This document shows, one piece after another, positions 26,726-35,718 of a DNA stretch of 64,000 nucleotides. Source of the stretch: Pseudomonas multiresinivorans (GTDB lineage Bacteria > Pseudomonadota > Gammaproteobacteria > Pseudomonadales > Pseudomonadaceae); assembly GCF_012971725.1 (NCBI RefSeq), contig NZ_CP048833.1, positions 372,001 through 436,000 on the forward strand, given 5' to 3'. Under the pieces are notes generated by a model, which made no database searches, was not told the DNA's origin, and was given only the letters and a program-made list of their open reading frames with translations. Each line of letters starts with the position of its first letter. Within the stretch, counting starts at the first letter, position 1. Made by a program: the position numbers and the translations under genes.

Positions 26726-26807
26726 GTAGGAGCGGACTCCGTCCGCGATCGATTGCCGGCTGCTCGGAGCTGGCCGGTGGCACATCGCGGACAAAGCCCG
26801 CTCCTAC
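26726..26807. repeat. REP pair after exbD
   Basis: GTAGGAGCGGACTCCGTCCGCGAT (26726-26749) and inverted ATCGCGGACAAAGCCCGCTCCTAC (26784-26807), 34 bp apart. The gap 26572-26942 holds only the terminator and this pair; no gene is seen. Confidence 0.88.
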
Positions 26808-26942
26808 GCCCTGTCGGCATGCCGCGTGGCCGCCGTTCGTCGTCATCCCCGCCTCGGCAATAAACCTATGCCTTTCAGGCCCTTCCGTGGCCGCCGCTGT
26901 TCCACTAAGTTGATGACAGTTCGGAGACCTGAGGGGTACCGC

Positions 26943-27596
26943 ATGACATCGTCTCCCGCTTCGGAAGGCCCGTTTTATCCGCCGACACTGGGGGTGCCGG
27001 AACGCTTCACACCACAACAGCTGCGCGCCTCGCTCGACATCACCATGAGCGAACATGGCGCCGGCCCCGTGTGGCTGTTCGCCTACGGCTCGCTGATCTG
27101 GCGCCCGGAGTTCCCGGTGGCCGAAGCGCGCCGCGCGCGGGTGCACGGCTACCACCGCGGGCTCTACCTGTGGTCCCTGACCCACCGCGGCACCCCGGAA
27201 GCGCCCGGCCTGGTGCTCGGCCTGGATCGCGGCGGCTCCTGCTCCGGCTTCGCCTTCCGCCTGCCTGAGGACCACCTCGACGCCAACCTCTACGCGCTCT
27301 GGGAGCGGGAAATGCCCTACGCCTCCTACCGCCCGGAATGGCTCAACTGCCGCCTGGACGATGGCACGCGCGTGCGCGCCCTGGGCTTCGTCCTCGAACG
27401 CCACCTGCCCAGCTACGCCGGCTCCCTGCCCGACAACATCGTCGAGCATGTGCTGGCCAGCGCCCAGGGCCACTTCGGCACGACCCGCGACTACGTCGAG
27501 CAGACTGCCCGCGCACTGCGTGAATACGCCATGCCCGACCTCAACCTGGAAGGCATCCTGGCGCGCTGCTGCCCGTTACGCCGGGCGCAGGAATAA
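26943..27596 (+). CDS. ChaC-like gamma-glutamylcyclotransferase
   Basis: Probably degrades glutathione or other gamma-glutamyl peptides to 5-oxoproline and a peptide or amino acid. 217 residues from the ATG at 26943, with GAGGGG upstream. The family nucleotide-like signature VWLFAYGSLIWRPEF is present, and the catalytic Glu is likely in ALWEREMPY. Region 27597-27690 after it is AT-rich and belongs to the next gene's promoter. It appears to be a single-gene unit. Confidence 0.87.
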   Translation: MTSSPASEGPFYPPTLGVPERFTPQQLRASLDITMSEHGAGPVWLFAYGSLIWRPEFPVAEARRARVHGYHRGLYLWSLTHRGTPEAPGLVLGLDRGGSCSGFAFRLPEDHLDANLYALWEREMPYASYRPEWLNCRLDDGTRVRALGFVLERHLPSYAGSLPDNIVEHVLASAQGHFGTTRDYVEQTARALREYAMPDLNLEGILARCCPLRRAQE

Positions 27597-27653
27597 CCGC
27601 TTATAGCCATTCGTTTAGCTTAAATACTGCATAAGCAAAGAATTTCTTATTCC

Positions 27654-27682
27654 TTAACGAATATTAAAACCCTCCCTAGAAT
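27654..27682 (+). promoter_or_regulatory. Sigma70-like promoter of the RBBP9-type hydrolase gene
   Basis: TTAACG (27654-27659), 17 bp, TAGAAT (27677-27682) in an AT-rich region. The expected transcript start near 27689 supports the downstream ATG at 27715 rather than the ATG at 27691. Confidence 0.55.
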
Positions 27683-27714
27683 GCCTTCTCATGACGATTC
27701 GAGAGGGCCGCTCC

Positions 27715-28296
27715 ATGCGCAACGACCGCATCCGCTACCTGATCGTGCCGGGCTGGCACGGATCCGACGACGCCCATTGGCAGAGCCACTGGCAGCGCGC
27801 CCTGCCGAACGCCGCGCGGGTGCAGCAGCAGGACTGGATCACCCCGCAGCGTGCCGACTGGGTCGCCGAACTCGACCGCGAAATCCGCCGCGAGCCGGGC
27901 CGCGTGGTGCTGATCGCCCACAGCCTGGGCTGCGTCACCGTCGCCGCCTGGGCGGCCCGCGCCGATCGTCGTGCGCTGGCCCAGGTATCCGGCGCCCTGC
28001 TGGTTGCGCCAGCGGATGTGGAACGGGAAACCTGCCATGACGCGCTGCGCAACTTTGCCCCCATTGCCGCCCAGACGCTGCCGTTCGCGACGGTGCTGGT
28101 GGGCTCGGACAACGACGCCGCCTGCAGCCCGCAGCGCGCCATGGCGCTGGGTCGCACCTGGGGCGCCGAAACCGTGATCCTGCCTTCTGCCGGGCACATC
28201 AACGTGAAATCCGGCCACGGCGCCTGGGAAGCGGGCTACCGTCATCTGTATCGCCTGCAGTACCTGATCGACCAGCAGTCGCGTCAGCGCGCCTGA
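27715..28296 (+). CDS. RBBP9/YdeN-type alpha/beta serine hydrolase
   Basis: 193 residues from the ATG at 27715 (MRNDRIRYLIVPGWHGS), which has a GAGAGG ribosome-binding site; a start at 27691 would sit on the predicted transcription start. The nucleophile elbow is AHSLGCV (Ser in GHSLG-type motif), and the catalytic His is likely in PSAGHINVKSGHG. The early PGWHGSDDAHWQSHW block is typical of RBBP9-like proteins, which are small esterases of unknown physiological substrate. Followed by an amidase gene 93 bp downstream. Confidence 0.85.
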   Translation: MRNDRIRYLIVPGWHGSDDAHWQSHWQRALPNAARVQQQDWITPQRADWVAELDREIRREPGRVVLIAHSLGCVTVAAWAARADRRALAQVSGALLVAPADVERETCHDALRNFAPIAAQTLPFATVLVGSDNDAACSPQRAMALGRTWGAETVILPSAGHINVKSGHGAWEAGYRHLYRLQYLIDQQSRQRA

Positions 28297-28389
28297 GCCA
28301 CGCAAGCGGGTGCGGCATGAGTGCCGCACCCCATCCCCTCGGCGCGCGGATTCGGTTAGGGTGAGGCACAGCCCCCGCCGGAGACCGCC

Positions 28390-29787
28390 ATGCCACCGTT
28401 GCACGATCTGTCCGCCGTCGAACTGCTCGCCCTCTACCGCTCGCACCAGCTTTCCCCGGTCGAATACCTCGACCATCTGATCGCCCATATCGAACGCTGG
28501 GAACCGCAGCTCTGCGCCCTCTATGCCTTCGACCCGCAGCGCGCGATCGAACAGGCGCGGCGCTCCGAGGCGCGCTGGATTCGCTGCGCGCCCTGCGGCG
28601 AGCTGGACGGCGTACCGGTGACCATCAAGGAGCTGATCGCCACCACCGGCGACCCGATTCCCCAGGGCAGCGCCGCCACCCTCCTGCAACCGGCGACCAG
28701 CAACGCGCCACCCGCCGCGCGGATGAACGAGGCCGGTGCCATCCTCCTGGGCAAGACCACGGTCCCGGACTTCGGCATGCTGTCCTCCGGGCTTTCCAGC
28801 TTCCACAAGCTGGCCCGCAACCCCTGGGATCTGCGCATGAACCCGGGCGGCTCCAGCGCCGGTGCGGCAAGCGCCGCAGCGGCCGGCTACGGACCGCTGC
28901 ACATCGGCACCGACATCGGCGGCTCGGTGCGCCTGCCGGCGGGCTGGTGCGGGCTGGTCGGCTTCAAGCCGAGCTTGGGGCGCATCCCCATCGATCCCTA
29001 CTTCACAGGTCGCTGCGCCGGCCCGATGACCCGCACGCTGGACGATGCGGCGCTGATGATGAAGCACCTGGCGCGCCCCGACTGGCGCGACGCCACGGCC
29101 CTGCCGCCCGCCGATCTCGACTGGCACATCGACTACGCCGAGGTGCGCGGCCTGCGCATCGGCCTGCAACTCGACCCCGGCTGCGGCCTGCAACCCGAGC
29201 CCGAGGTATGTGCCGCGGTGGAAGCCGCCGCAAGACAATTCGCCGATGCCGGCGCGGAAATCATCGAGGTTCGGCCGATCCTCGACCGCGAGCTGCTCGA
29301 GGGCCTGGACAGGTTCTGGCGCGCACGCTTGTGGGCCGAGCTGGAGAACCTGCCGGCGGAGCGTCAGGCCAAGGTGCTGCCCTACATCTTCCAGTGGGCC
29401 GAGGGCGGCGCGGCGGTGAGCGGCGCCGAAGCAGTGCGCGGCTTCAACCAGACTTTCGAGATGCGCCGCCGCGCCGTCGAGCAGTTCCACGAGATCGACT
29501 TCCTGCTCTCGCCGACCAACCAGGTTGCCGCCTTCCCCGCCGAGTGGGCCTCGCCGACCAACGACCCGGCGCAGCCCTTCGAGCACATCGGTTTTACCGT
29601 GCCATGGAACATGTCCGAGCAACCGGCACTCTCAATCAACTGCGGCTTCACCGCCGAAGGCATACCCATCGGCCTGCAGATCGTCGGCCCGCGCTTCGCC
29701 GACGTCGAGGTGCTGCGCCTGGGCAAGGCCTACGAACACTGGCGCGGCCCCATCCACCGTTGGCCGCAGCCGCCGGCAGCCAACTAA
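28390..29787 (+). CDS. Amidase-signature family hydrolase
   Basis: Hydrolyses an amide bond; the substrate is unknown. 465 residues. The Ser-cis-Ser-Lys triad is visible as Lys80 (PVTIKELIA), cis-Ser155 (NPGGSSAGAA) and nucleophile Ser179 (GTDIGGSVRLPAG). The signature usually reads GGSSGG; here Ala replaces the third Gly, a tolerated variant. It lacks partners gatB/gatC nearby, so it is not the tRNA amidotransferase subunit. Cytoplasmic, as no signal peptide is present. It stands between the hydrolase and cardiolipin synthase genes on the same strand. Confidence 0.88.
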   Translation: MPPLHDLSAVELLALYRSHQLSPVEYLDHLIAHIERWEPQLCALYAFDPQRAIEQARRSEARWIRCAPCGELDGVPVTIKELIATTGDPIPQGSAATLLQPATSNAPPAARMNEAGAILLGKTTVPDFGMLSSGLSSFHKLARNPWDLRMNPGGSSAGAASAAAAGYGPLHIGTDIGGSVRLPAGWCGLVGFKPSLGRIPIDPYFTGRCAGPMTRTLDDAALMMKHLARPDWRDATALPPADLDWHIDYAEVRGLRIGLQLDPGCGLQPEPEVCAAVEAAARQFADAGAEIIEVRPILDRELLEGLDRFWRARLWAELENLPAERQAKVLPYIFQWAEGGAAVSGAEAVRGFNQTFEMRRRAVEQFHEIDFLLSPTNQVAAFPAEWASPTNDPAQPFEHIGFTVPWNMSEQPALSINCGFTAEGIPIGLQIVGPRFADVEVLRLGKAYEHWRGPIHRWPQPPAAN

Positions 29788-29829
29788 GCTCAAGCCAATC
29801 GCCGACCACAAGGAACCGATCGCGCGCCC

Positions 29830-31263
29830 ATGCATTACTCTGCCTACATCGCCCACTTCCTGGTGGTGGTCCAGCTGCTCGGGATCATCGCTGCGGTCCA
29901 TGCCGTGCTCAGCGTACGCACCGCGCAGGGCGCCATTGCCTGGGCGACTTCGCTGGTATTCATGCCGCTGCTGACCCTGGTGCCCTACCTGGTCTTCGGC
30001 CGCAGCCGCTTCGACGCCTACATCGGCGCGCGCCGGCAAGCCAACGAGGAGATGCACGTGGCCGCCGCCGAGCTGGACTGGCGCCCCTGGGTGGAAGAGG
30101 CGCTCGCCGCACGCCAGTACGACGGCTACAAGGCGCTCAAGGCGATGGTCGGGCTGGCGCGCATGCCGACGCTGGCGAACAACGAGGTGCGCCTGCTGGT
30201 GAACGGCAAGGCGTCCTTCGATGCGATGTTCGAAGCCATCTCGGCGGCGAAGAAGGTCGTGCTGGTGCAGTTCTTCATCATCCGCGACGACGCCCTCGGC
30301 CAGCGCCTGGCGCAGCTGCTGCTGGAGCGCGCGGCGAATGGCGTCGACGTGTTCCTGCTGTACGACGGCATCGGTAGCCATTCGCTGCCGCGCCGCTACA
30401 TCGACAAGCTGCGCCAGGGCGGCGTGCAGGTGCATGCGTTCAGCACCGGCAGCGGGATGATCAACCGCTTCCAGGTGAACTTCCGCAACCACCGCAAGAT
30501 CGTGGTCGTCGATGGCGTGCGCGGCTTCGTCGGCGGGCACAACGTCGGTGTCGAATACCTGGGCGAGAAGCCGCCACTGGCGCCCTGGCGCGATACTCAT
30601 ATCGAGCTGCGCGGGCCGGCGGTGGCGTGCCTGCAGGAATGTTTTGCCGAAGACTGGTTCTGGGCCACCCATACCCTGCCGACGCTGATCCTGCCCGAAG
30701 GCTACGACGATGCCGGGATGCTTTGCCAGGTCGTCCCCAGCGGCCCGGCGGACCCCCAGGAAACCTGCTCACTGTTCTTCGTCGAATCGATCAACGCGGC
30801 GGTGGAACGGGTGTGGATCACCACGCCCTACTTCGTCCCGGACGAAGCCGTCGCCGCCGCCCTGCGCCTGGCGGTGCTGCGCGGCGTGGACGTGCGCATC
30901 CTGCTGCCCTCGCGGCCGGACCACAAGACGGTGTACGCCGCCTCCAGCCTCTACGCCCTGGAGGCCGTGCGCGCCGGCGTGCGGGTGTTCCGCTACCAGC
31001 CGGGGTTCCTGCACCAGAAGGTGGTGCTGATCGACCACGATAGTGCCGCGGTGGGCAGCGCGAACCTGGACAACCGCTCGTTCCGGCTGAATTTCGAGAT
31101 CATGGTGATCACCGTCGACGAAGGCTTCGCCCGCGACGTCGAGACCATGCTGGAAGAAGACTTCGCCCAGTCGGTGGAGATGACCCTGGACGACCGCAGG
31201 CGCGTGCACCGGCTGCAGCAACTGGGGATGCGCGTGGCGCGGCTGGTGTCGCCGATTCTCTGA
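29830..31263 (+). CDS. cls: Cardiolipin synthase (ClsA type)
   Basis: Makes cardiolipin by phosphatidyl transfer at the inner membrane. 477 residues with two N-terminal membrane helices (about 5-28 and 36-56) and two HKD phospholipase-D motifs: His221-x-Lys223 with Asp228, and His395-x-Lys397 with Asp402, the latter followed by GSANLDNRSF. Length and topology fit ClsA. The gene starts 42 bp after the amidase stop and ends before a repeat and a bidirectional terminator shared with ahpF. Confidence 0.94.
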   Translation: MHYSAYIAHFLVVVQLLGIIAAVHAVLSVRTAQGAIAWATSLVFMPLLTLVPYLVFGRSRFDAYIGARRQANEEMHVAAAELDWRPWVEEALAARQYDGYKALKAMVGLARMPTLANNEVRLLVNGKASFDAMFEAISAAKKVVLVQFFIIRDDALGQRLAQLLLERAANGVDVFLLYDGIGSHSLPRRYIDKLRQGGVQVHAFSTGSGMINRFQVNFRNHRKIVVVDGVRGFVGGHNVGVEYLGEKPPLAPWRDTHIELRGPAVACLQECFAEDWFWATHTLPTLILPEGYDDAGMLCQVVPSGPADPQETCSLFFVESINAAVERVWITTPYFVPDEAVAAALRLAVLRGVDVRILLPSRPDHKTVYAASSLYALEAVRAGVRVFRYQPGFLHQKVVLIDHDSAAVGSANLDNRSFRLNFEIMVITVDEGFARDVETMLEEDFAQSVEMTLDDRRRVHRLQQLGMRVARLVSPIL

Positions 31264-31281
31264 GAGTCCGGCGCGGGGCTT

Positions 31282-31399
31282 CCCCCTCACCCTAACCCTC
31301 TCCCGGAGGGAGAGGGAACTGTTCTGGTGCAGGGTGAAGTCAAGGCATCAGCCGGCACGTGCAGCTCCCTCTCCCTGTGGGAGAGGGCGGGGGTGAGGG
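31282..31399. repeat. CCCTCTCCC/GGGAGAGGG compound palindromic repeat
   Basis: Two short hairpins (CCCTCTCCC-GGAG-GGAGAGGG and CCCTCTCCC-TGT-GGGAGAGGG) enclosed by CCCTCACCC and GGGTGAGGG arms. The same family recurs at 57847-57966. Confidence 0.82.
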
Positions 31400-31441
31400 C
31401 TAATCCCCGCGCCAGACTCACCCGGCAAATTCCGCACAAAA

Positions 31442-31479
31442 GAAAACGCCCGATTCACGAGAGTGAATCGGGCGTTTTC
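31442..31479. terminator. Bidirectional terminator between cls and ahpF
   Basis: A perfect 17-bp stem GAAAACGCCCGATTCAC / GTGAATCGGGCGTTTTC with a 4-nt loop. A-rich on one side and T-rich on the other, so it can stop transcription from both convergent genes. Confidence 0.93.
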
Positions 31480-31498
31480 TTTCTCTAGCGCGAGGTCA

Positions 31499-33064
31499 TC
31501 AGGCTGGCGCGGAGGAGCGGATCAGGTGGTCGAAAGCGGAGAGCGACGCCTTGGCGCCTTCGCCGACCGCGATCACGATCTGCTTGTACGGAACGGTGGT
31601 CACATCACCGGCGGCGAAGATGCCCGGCAGCGAAGTCTCGCCGCGAGCATCGACGATGATCTCGCCACGCGGGCTCAGTTCGATGGTGCCCTTGAGCCAT
31701 TCGCTGTTGGGCAGCAGGCCGATCTGCACGAAGATGCCTTCCAGCTCGATGGACTTGAACTCTTCCGAGTTGCGGTCCTTGTAGACCAGGCCGGTGACCT
31801 TCTGGCCATCGCCTTTCACTTCGCTGGTCAGCGCGCTGGTGATCACGTCCACGTTCGGCAGGCTGAACAGCTTGCGTTGCAGCACGGCGTCGGCGCGCAG
31901 CTTGCTGTCGAACTCCAGCAGGGTCACGTGGGACACGATGCCAGCCAGGTCGATGGCCGCTTCGACGCCGGAGTTGCCGCCGCCGATCACTGCCACGCGC
32001 TTGCCCTTGAACAGCGGGCCGTCGCAGTGCGGGCAGAAGCACACGCCCTTGGCCTTGTACTCTTTCTCGCCCGGCACGCCCATTTCACGCCAGCGGGCGC
32101 CGGTGGCCAGGATCACGGACTTGGCCTTCAGGCTGCCGCCGCCCTCGAACTGCACTTCGTGCAGGCCGCCGACGCTCTTGGCCGGAATCAGCGCGCTGGC
32201 GCGCTGCAGGTTCATGATGTCGACTTCGTAGTGCTTGACGTGCTCTTCGAGCTGGCGAGCCAGTTTCGGGCCTTCGGTCTCGGTCACCGAGATGAAGTTC
32301 TCGATGGCCATGGTGTCCAGCACCTGGCCGCCGAAACGCTCGGCGGCAACGCCGGTGCGGATGCCCTTGCGGGCGGCGTAGATCGCCGCCGCGGCGCCAG
32401 CCGGGCCACCGCCGACGACCAGTACGTCGAACTCTTCCTTGGCCGACAGCTTCTCGGCTTCGCGGGCAGCGGCGCCGGTGTCGATCTTGGCGAGGATTTC
32501 TTCCACGCCCATGCGGCCCTGGCTGAACACTTCGCCGTTCAGGTAGATGCTCGGCACCGACATGATCTGGCGCTGCTCGACTTCATCCTGGAACAGCGCG
32601 CCGTCGATGGCGACGTGGCGGATGTTCGGGTTGAGCACGGCCATCAGGTTCAGCGCCTGCACCACGTCCGGGCAGTTCTGGCAGGACAGCGAGAAGTAGG
32701 TTTCGAACTCGAACTTGCCCTGCACGCCCTTGACCTGCTCGATCACATCGGCCTCGAGCTTGGACGGGTGACCGCCGACCTGCAGCAGCGCCAGCACCAG
32801 GGAAGTGAATTCGTGGCCCATGGGGATACCGGCGAAAGTCAGGCCGATGTTCGCCCCCGGGCGGTTCAGCGAGAAGGACGGCTTGCGGGCGTCGCTGCCA
32901 TCTTCTCGCAGGGTGATCTTGTCGGTCAGGCCGACGATGTCGTGCAGCAGTTCGCTCAGTTCGCGGGATTTGTCGCTGTCATCGAGGGAAGCGACGATCT
33001 CGAACGGCTGCTGAACCTTTTCCAGGTAGGCCTTCAACTGGGTTTTAAGAGTGGCGTCCAACAT
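31499..33064 (-). CDS. ahpF: Alkyl hydroperoxide reductase subunit F
   Basis: FAD/NADH-dependent disulfide reductase that regenerates AhpC. 521 residues. The N-terminal double-thioredoxin domain has the redox pair Cys128-Gln-Asn-Cys131. A linker is followed by the FAD-binding GGGPAGAAAAIYAARKG, the thioredoxin-reductase-like active site Cys344-Pro-His-Cys347, and the NADH-binding VAVIGGGNSGVEAA. It lies downstream of ahpC with a structured 197-bp spacer. Confidence 0.97.
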   Translation of the reverse strand: MLDATLKTQLKAYLEKVQQPFEIVASLDDSDKSRELSELLHDIVGLTDKITLREDGSDARKPSFSLNRPGANIGLTFAGIPMGHEFTSLVLALLQVGGHPSKLEADVIEQVKGVQGKFEFETYFSLSCQNCPDVVQALNLMAVLNPNIRHVAIDGALFQDEVEQRQIMSVPSIYLNGEVFSQGRMGVEEILAKIDTGAAAREAEKLSAKEEFDVLVVGGGPAGAAAAIYAARKGIRTGVAAERFGGQVLDTMAIENFISVTETEGPKLARQLEEHVKHYEVDIMNLQRASALIPAKSVGGLHEVQFEGGGSLKAKSVILATGARWREMGVPGEKEYKAKGVCFCPHCDGPLFKGKRVAVIGGGNSGVEAAIDLAGIVSHVTLLEFDSKLRADAVLQRKLFSLPNVDVITSALTSEVKGDGQKVTGLVYKDRNSEEFKSIELEGIFVQIGLLPNSEWLKGTIELSPRGEIIVDARGETSLPGIFAAGDVTTVPYKQIVIAVGEGAKASLSAFDHLIRSSAPA

Positions 33065-33148
33065 GATCCAGATCCTCGGAATTTGAGCAAAGGGGTTCCC
33101 CGGCGAGCCTTCTGGCCCACCCTGCGCACGCTTTTGGCTTTAGGCAGG

Positions 33149-33253
33149 GAGGATGCCGGTAGGCATCCTCGGGGTACTGCAAAACGGTGGGGGAAGCGCT
33201 GTGGGCGGGCGCCCGGTGGTTGCGCGGCAGGAACTGCCGCGCAACCGCTTCCC
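33149..33253 (-). other. Stable hairpins in the ahpC-ahpF spacer
   Basis: Three nested or adjacent stems: GAGGATGCC/GGCATCCTC (33149-33157/33162-33170), a perfect 13-bp stem GGTTGCGCGGCAG/CTGCCGCGCAACC with GAA loop (33218-33230/33234-33246), and flanking GGGAAGCG/CGCTTCCC segments that extend it. No U tract follows on the minus strand, so partial attenuation or 3' protection of ahpC mRNA is more likely than full termination. Confidence 0.7.
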
Positions 33254-33261
33254 GGCCGTTC

Positions 33262-33825
33262 TTAGATCTTGCCGACCAGGTCCAGGGACGGAGCCAGGGT
33301 CTTCTCGCCTTCTTTCCACTTGGCCGGGCAGACTTCGCCCGGGTGAGCGGCGGTGTACTGGGCAGCTTTCAGCTTGCGCAGGGTTTCGCCGACGTCACGA
33401 GCGATCTCGTTGGAGTGGATTTCGACGGTCTTGATCACGCCTTCCGGGTTGATCACGAAGGTGCCGCGCAGGGCCAGGCCTTCTTCCGGGATGTGCACGC
33501 CGAAAGCGTTGGTCAGCTGGTGGGTCGGGTCGCCGATCAGCGGGAACTGAGCCTTGCCAACAGCCGGGGAGGTTTCGTGCCACACCTTGTGGGAGAAGTG
33601 GGTGTCGGTGGTCACGATGTAAACCTCGGTACCAGCGTCACGGAACGCAGCGTAGTTGTTGGCGGCGTCTTCGATCTCGGTCGGGCAGTTGAAGGTGAAG
33701 GCTGCCGGCATGAAGATCAGAACCGACCACTTGCCCTTCAGGGACTGCTCGGTGACTTCGATGAACTTGCCATTGTGGAAAGCGTTGACCTTGAACGGTT
33801 GGACTTGGGTGTTGATCAGGTTCAT
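33262..33825 (-). CDS. ahpC: Alkyl hydroperoxide reductase subunit C (2-Cys peroxiredoxin)
   Basis: Reduces hydrogen peroxide, organic peroxides and peroxynitrite. 187 residues. The peroxidatic site is FTFNC47PTE and the resolving Cys is Cys166 in GEVCPAKW; the helix-C-terminal region is long enough for the usual sensitive peroxiredoxin form. ATG at 33825 has a GAGGA site. It is first in the ahpC-ahpF pair; OxyR control is usual in Pseudomonas, but I could not place a convincing OxyR site. Confidence 0.97.
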   Translation of the reverse strand: MNLINTQVQPFKVNAFHNGKFIEVTEQSLKGKWSVLIFMPAAFTFNCPTEIEDAANNYAAFRDAGTEVYIVTTDTHFSHKVWHETSPAVGKAQFPLIGDPTHQLTNAFGVHIPEEGLALRGTFVINPEGVIKTVEIHSNEIARDVGETLRKLKAAQYTAAHPGEVCPAKWKEGEKTLAPSLDLVGKI

Positions 33826-34293
33826 TAGGCAATTCCTCGTAGAGAGTTGTCGTTTAATCGAGTGGGTCGATCGTTAGAAATTCGACAGGTAGAAGATTAT
33901 CGTCTGATGACAGAAAAGGCCCATTGATTTAGGGCATTAGGAATATTGAGTCTTTCTATGAGGGTAACTATAAAAGGAAGAAGTTTCCTATCAAGCGAAA
34001 CGCGGCATCCTACATCTGAATACCCGCTTCAAGGGCTCTGCCTGGCGGCTTCGAGCCCTCCCCCCTGAGTCCGGCGGCTGGCACCGGTCCTGACACCTTG
34101 GCGTGAAAGCTACTGAAGGGCAACGGCGGATGCGACGTACGGTGCCCCACCCTGCCTTGCCAACCCCTGCTTTTTTGCCCTGCCCGCCCACGCGCCTATG
34201 CTTGTTTGCGTGGGCCGCTAACGCAGGGTTCTCGCCCGTTCCGGTCAGCCTTCGCGAAGCGGCACGCCGCACGCATGACGACGAGGACTCCCG
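33826..34293. other. Divergent intergenic region between ahpC and xdhA
   Basis: 468 bp with an AT-rich half near ahpC (33840-34000), expected to hold its promoter, and a GC-rich half near xdhA with no clear promoter. A weak hairpin CCCACG/CGTGGG lies at about 34187-34213. No gene, repeat family or definite operator was recognised. Confidence 0.5.
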
Positions 34294-35718
34294 ATGATCC
34301 AGTTCCTGCTCGGCGAAGAAGCAGTCCAGGCCGACGGGTTCGCGCCCGAGACCAGCCTGCTCGACTACCTGCGCATCTACCGCGCCCGCACCGGCACCAA
34401 GGAGGGCTGCGCCTCGGGAGACTGCGGCGCCTGCACCGTGGTGCTCGCCGAGCCCGAGGGCGAAGCCCTGCGCTACCGTGCGGTGAACGCCTGCATCACG
34501 TTGCTGGGGGCGGTCCACGGACGCCAGGTGCTGACCGTCGAGCACCTGGGCGAACCAGGCGCGCTGCACCCGGTTCAACGGGCCATGGTCGATTGCCACG
34601 GCTCGCAGTGCGGCTTCTGCACACCCGGCATCGTCATGTCGCTGTTCGCCTGGCGCCATTCGCCGCCGCCACACAACCGCGAGACGGCGCTGACGGCACT
34701 TTCGGGCAACCTGTGCCGCTGCACCGGCTACCGGCCGATCCTCGACGCTGCCGCGCAGATCGCCGGACAGCCGTGCCTGGACAGCTTCGAGCAGAACGGC
34801 GCCCTGATCGTCGCCCGCCTGCGGGAGATATCCACAGCCGGCACGCTGGGCGAAGGCGAGGCGCAGGCCTGGTTGCCCGGTTCGCAGGACGAGCTGGACG
34901 ACTTGCTTCAGCGCCACCCGCAGGCGCGGCTGATCGCCGGCGGCACTGACCTGGCGCTTGAAGCGACGCAGAACCTCAAAGCCTTCCCGGCGCTGATCCA
35001 CCTCGACCGCGTCGACGAGCTGCAACGCCTGGAAGTCCATGCCGACCACCTGCTGATCGGCGCCGCGCGCCCCTATGCCGATTGCCTCGCTGCACTGGAC
35101 GAATTCCCCGGCGTGAGCGCCTTGCTGGAACGCCTCGGCTCCCTGCAGATCCGCCAGCGCGGCACCCTGGGCGGCAACATCGCCAACGCCTCGCCCATCG
35201 GCGACATACCGCCGGTATTGCTGGCCCTGGATGCGACGTTGCGCCTGCGCCAGTCGGGAGCCGTGCGCGAGGTGCCTGTCGATGGATTCTTCACCGGCTA
35301 TCGCAAGACCGTCCTGCAGCCCGGCGAGTACATCGAAGCGGTGCTGATCCCGCGCCTGGGCAGCCACCAGCGGTTCCGTGTCGACAAGGTGTCCAAACGC
35401 CGCGACGACGACATTTCCGCCGTGTGCATGGCGCTGCGACTGGACCTCGATGACAACGCCATCGTCACCGACGTGCGCCTCGCCTGCGGCGGTATGGCGG
35501 CCACGCCCCTGCGCGGCCTGCGGACTGAAGCGGCGCTGCGCGGCAGGCCATTCGACTCGGCGGCCATCGCTGCGGCGCAGGCCGCGATCCCGGAGGATTT
35601 CCAACCCATCGACGACCTGCGCGCCAGCGCCGCCTATCGCCTGAAGGTGGCGCAGAACCTGCTGCAGCGCGCACTACTGGAATGGTCCGATAACGCCGCG
35701 GAGGTGCGCCATGCGTAG
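34294..35718 (+). CDS. xdhA: Xanthine dehydrogenase small subunit (2Fe-2S and FAD domains)
   Basis: Electron-transfer half of the enzyme that oxidises hypoxanthine and xanthine to urate. 474 residues; ATG at 34294 with GAGGA 8 bp upstream. First 2Fe-2S cluster: Cys39, Cys44, Cys47, Cys67; second: Cys106, Cys109, Cys141, Cys143 (CGFC ... CRC). The FAD-binding part has ARLIAGGTDLAL and GGNIANASPIGD. It overlaps xdhB by 8 bp. First gene of xdhABC. Confidence 0.95.
   Translation: MIQFLLGEEAVQADGFAPETSLLDYLRIYRARTGTKEGCASGDCGACTVVLAEPEGEALRYRAVNACITLLGAVHGRQVLTVEHLGEPGALHPVQRAMVDCHGSQCGFCTPGIVMSLFAWRHSPPPHNRETALTALSGNLCRCTGYRPILDAAAQIAGQPCLDSFEQNGALIVARLREISTAGTLGEGEAQAWLPGSQDELDDLLQRHPQARLIAGGTDLALEATQNLKAFPALIHLDRVDELQRLEVHADHLLIGAARPYADCLAALDEFPGVSALLERLGSLQIRQRGTLGGNIANASPIGDIPPVLLALDATLRLRQSGAVREVPVDGFFTGYRKTVLQPGEYIEAVLIPRLGSHQRFRVDKVSKRRDDDISAVCMALRLDLDDNAIVTDVRLACGGMAATPLRGLRTEAALRGRPFDSAAIAAAQAAIPEDFQPIDDLRASAAYRLKVAQNLLQRALLEWSDNAAEVRHA

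Noticed and set aside
28390..29787. GatA subunit of the tRNA amidotransferase
   Set aside because: The amidase signature is shared, but gatB and gatC are absent and the sequence outside the triad does not look like GatA.
33826..34000. OxyR operator of ahpC
   Set aside because: Several ATAG/CTAT-like fragments occur, but none shows the required four elements at 7-bp spacing.
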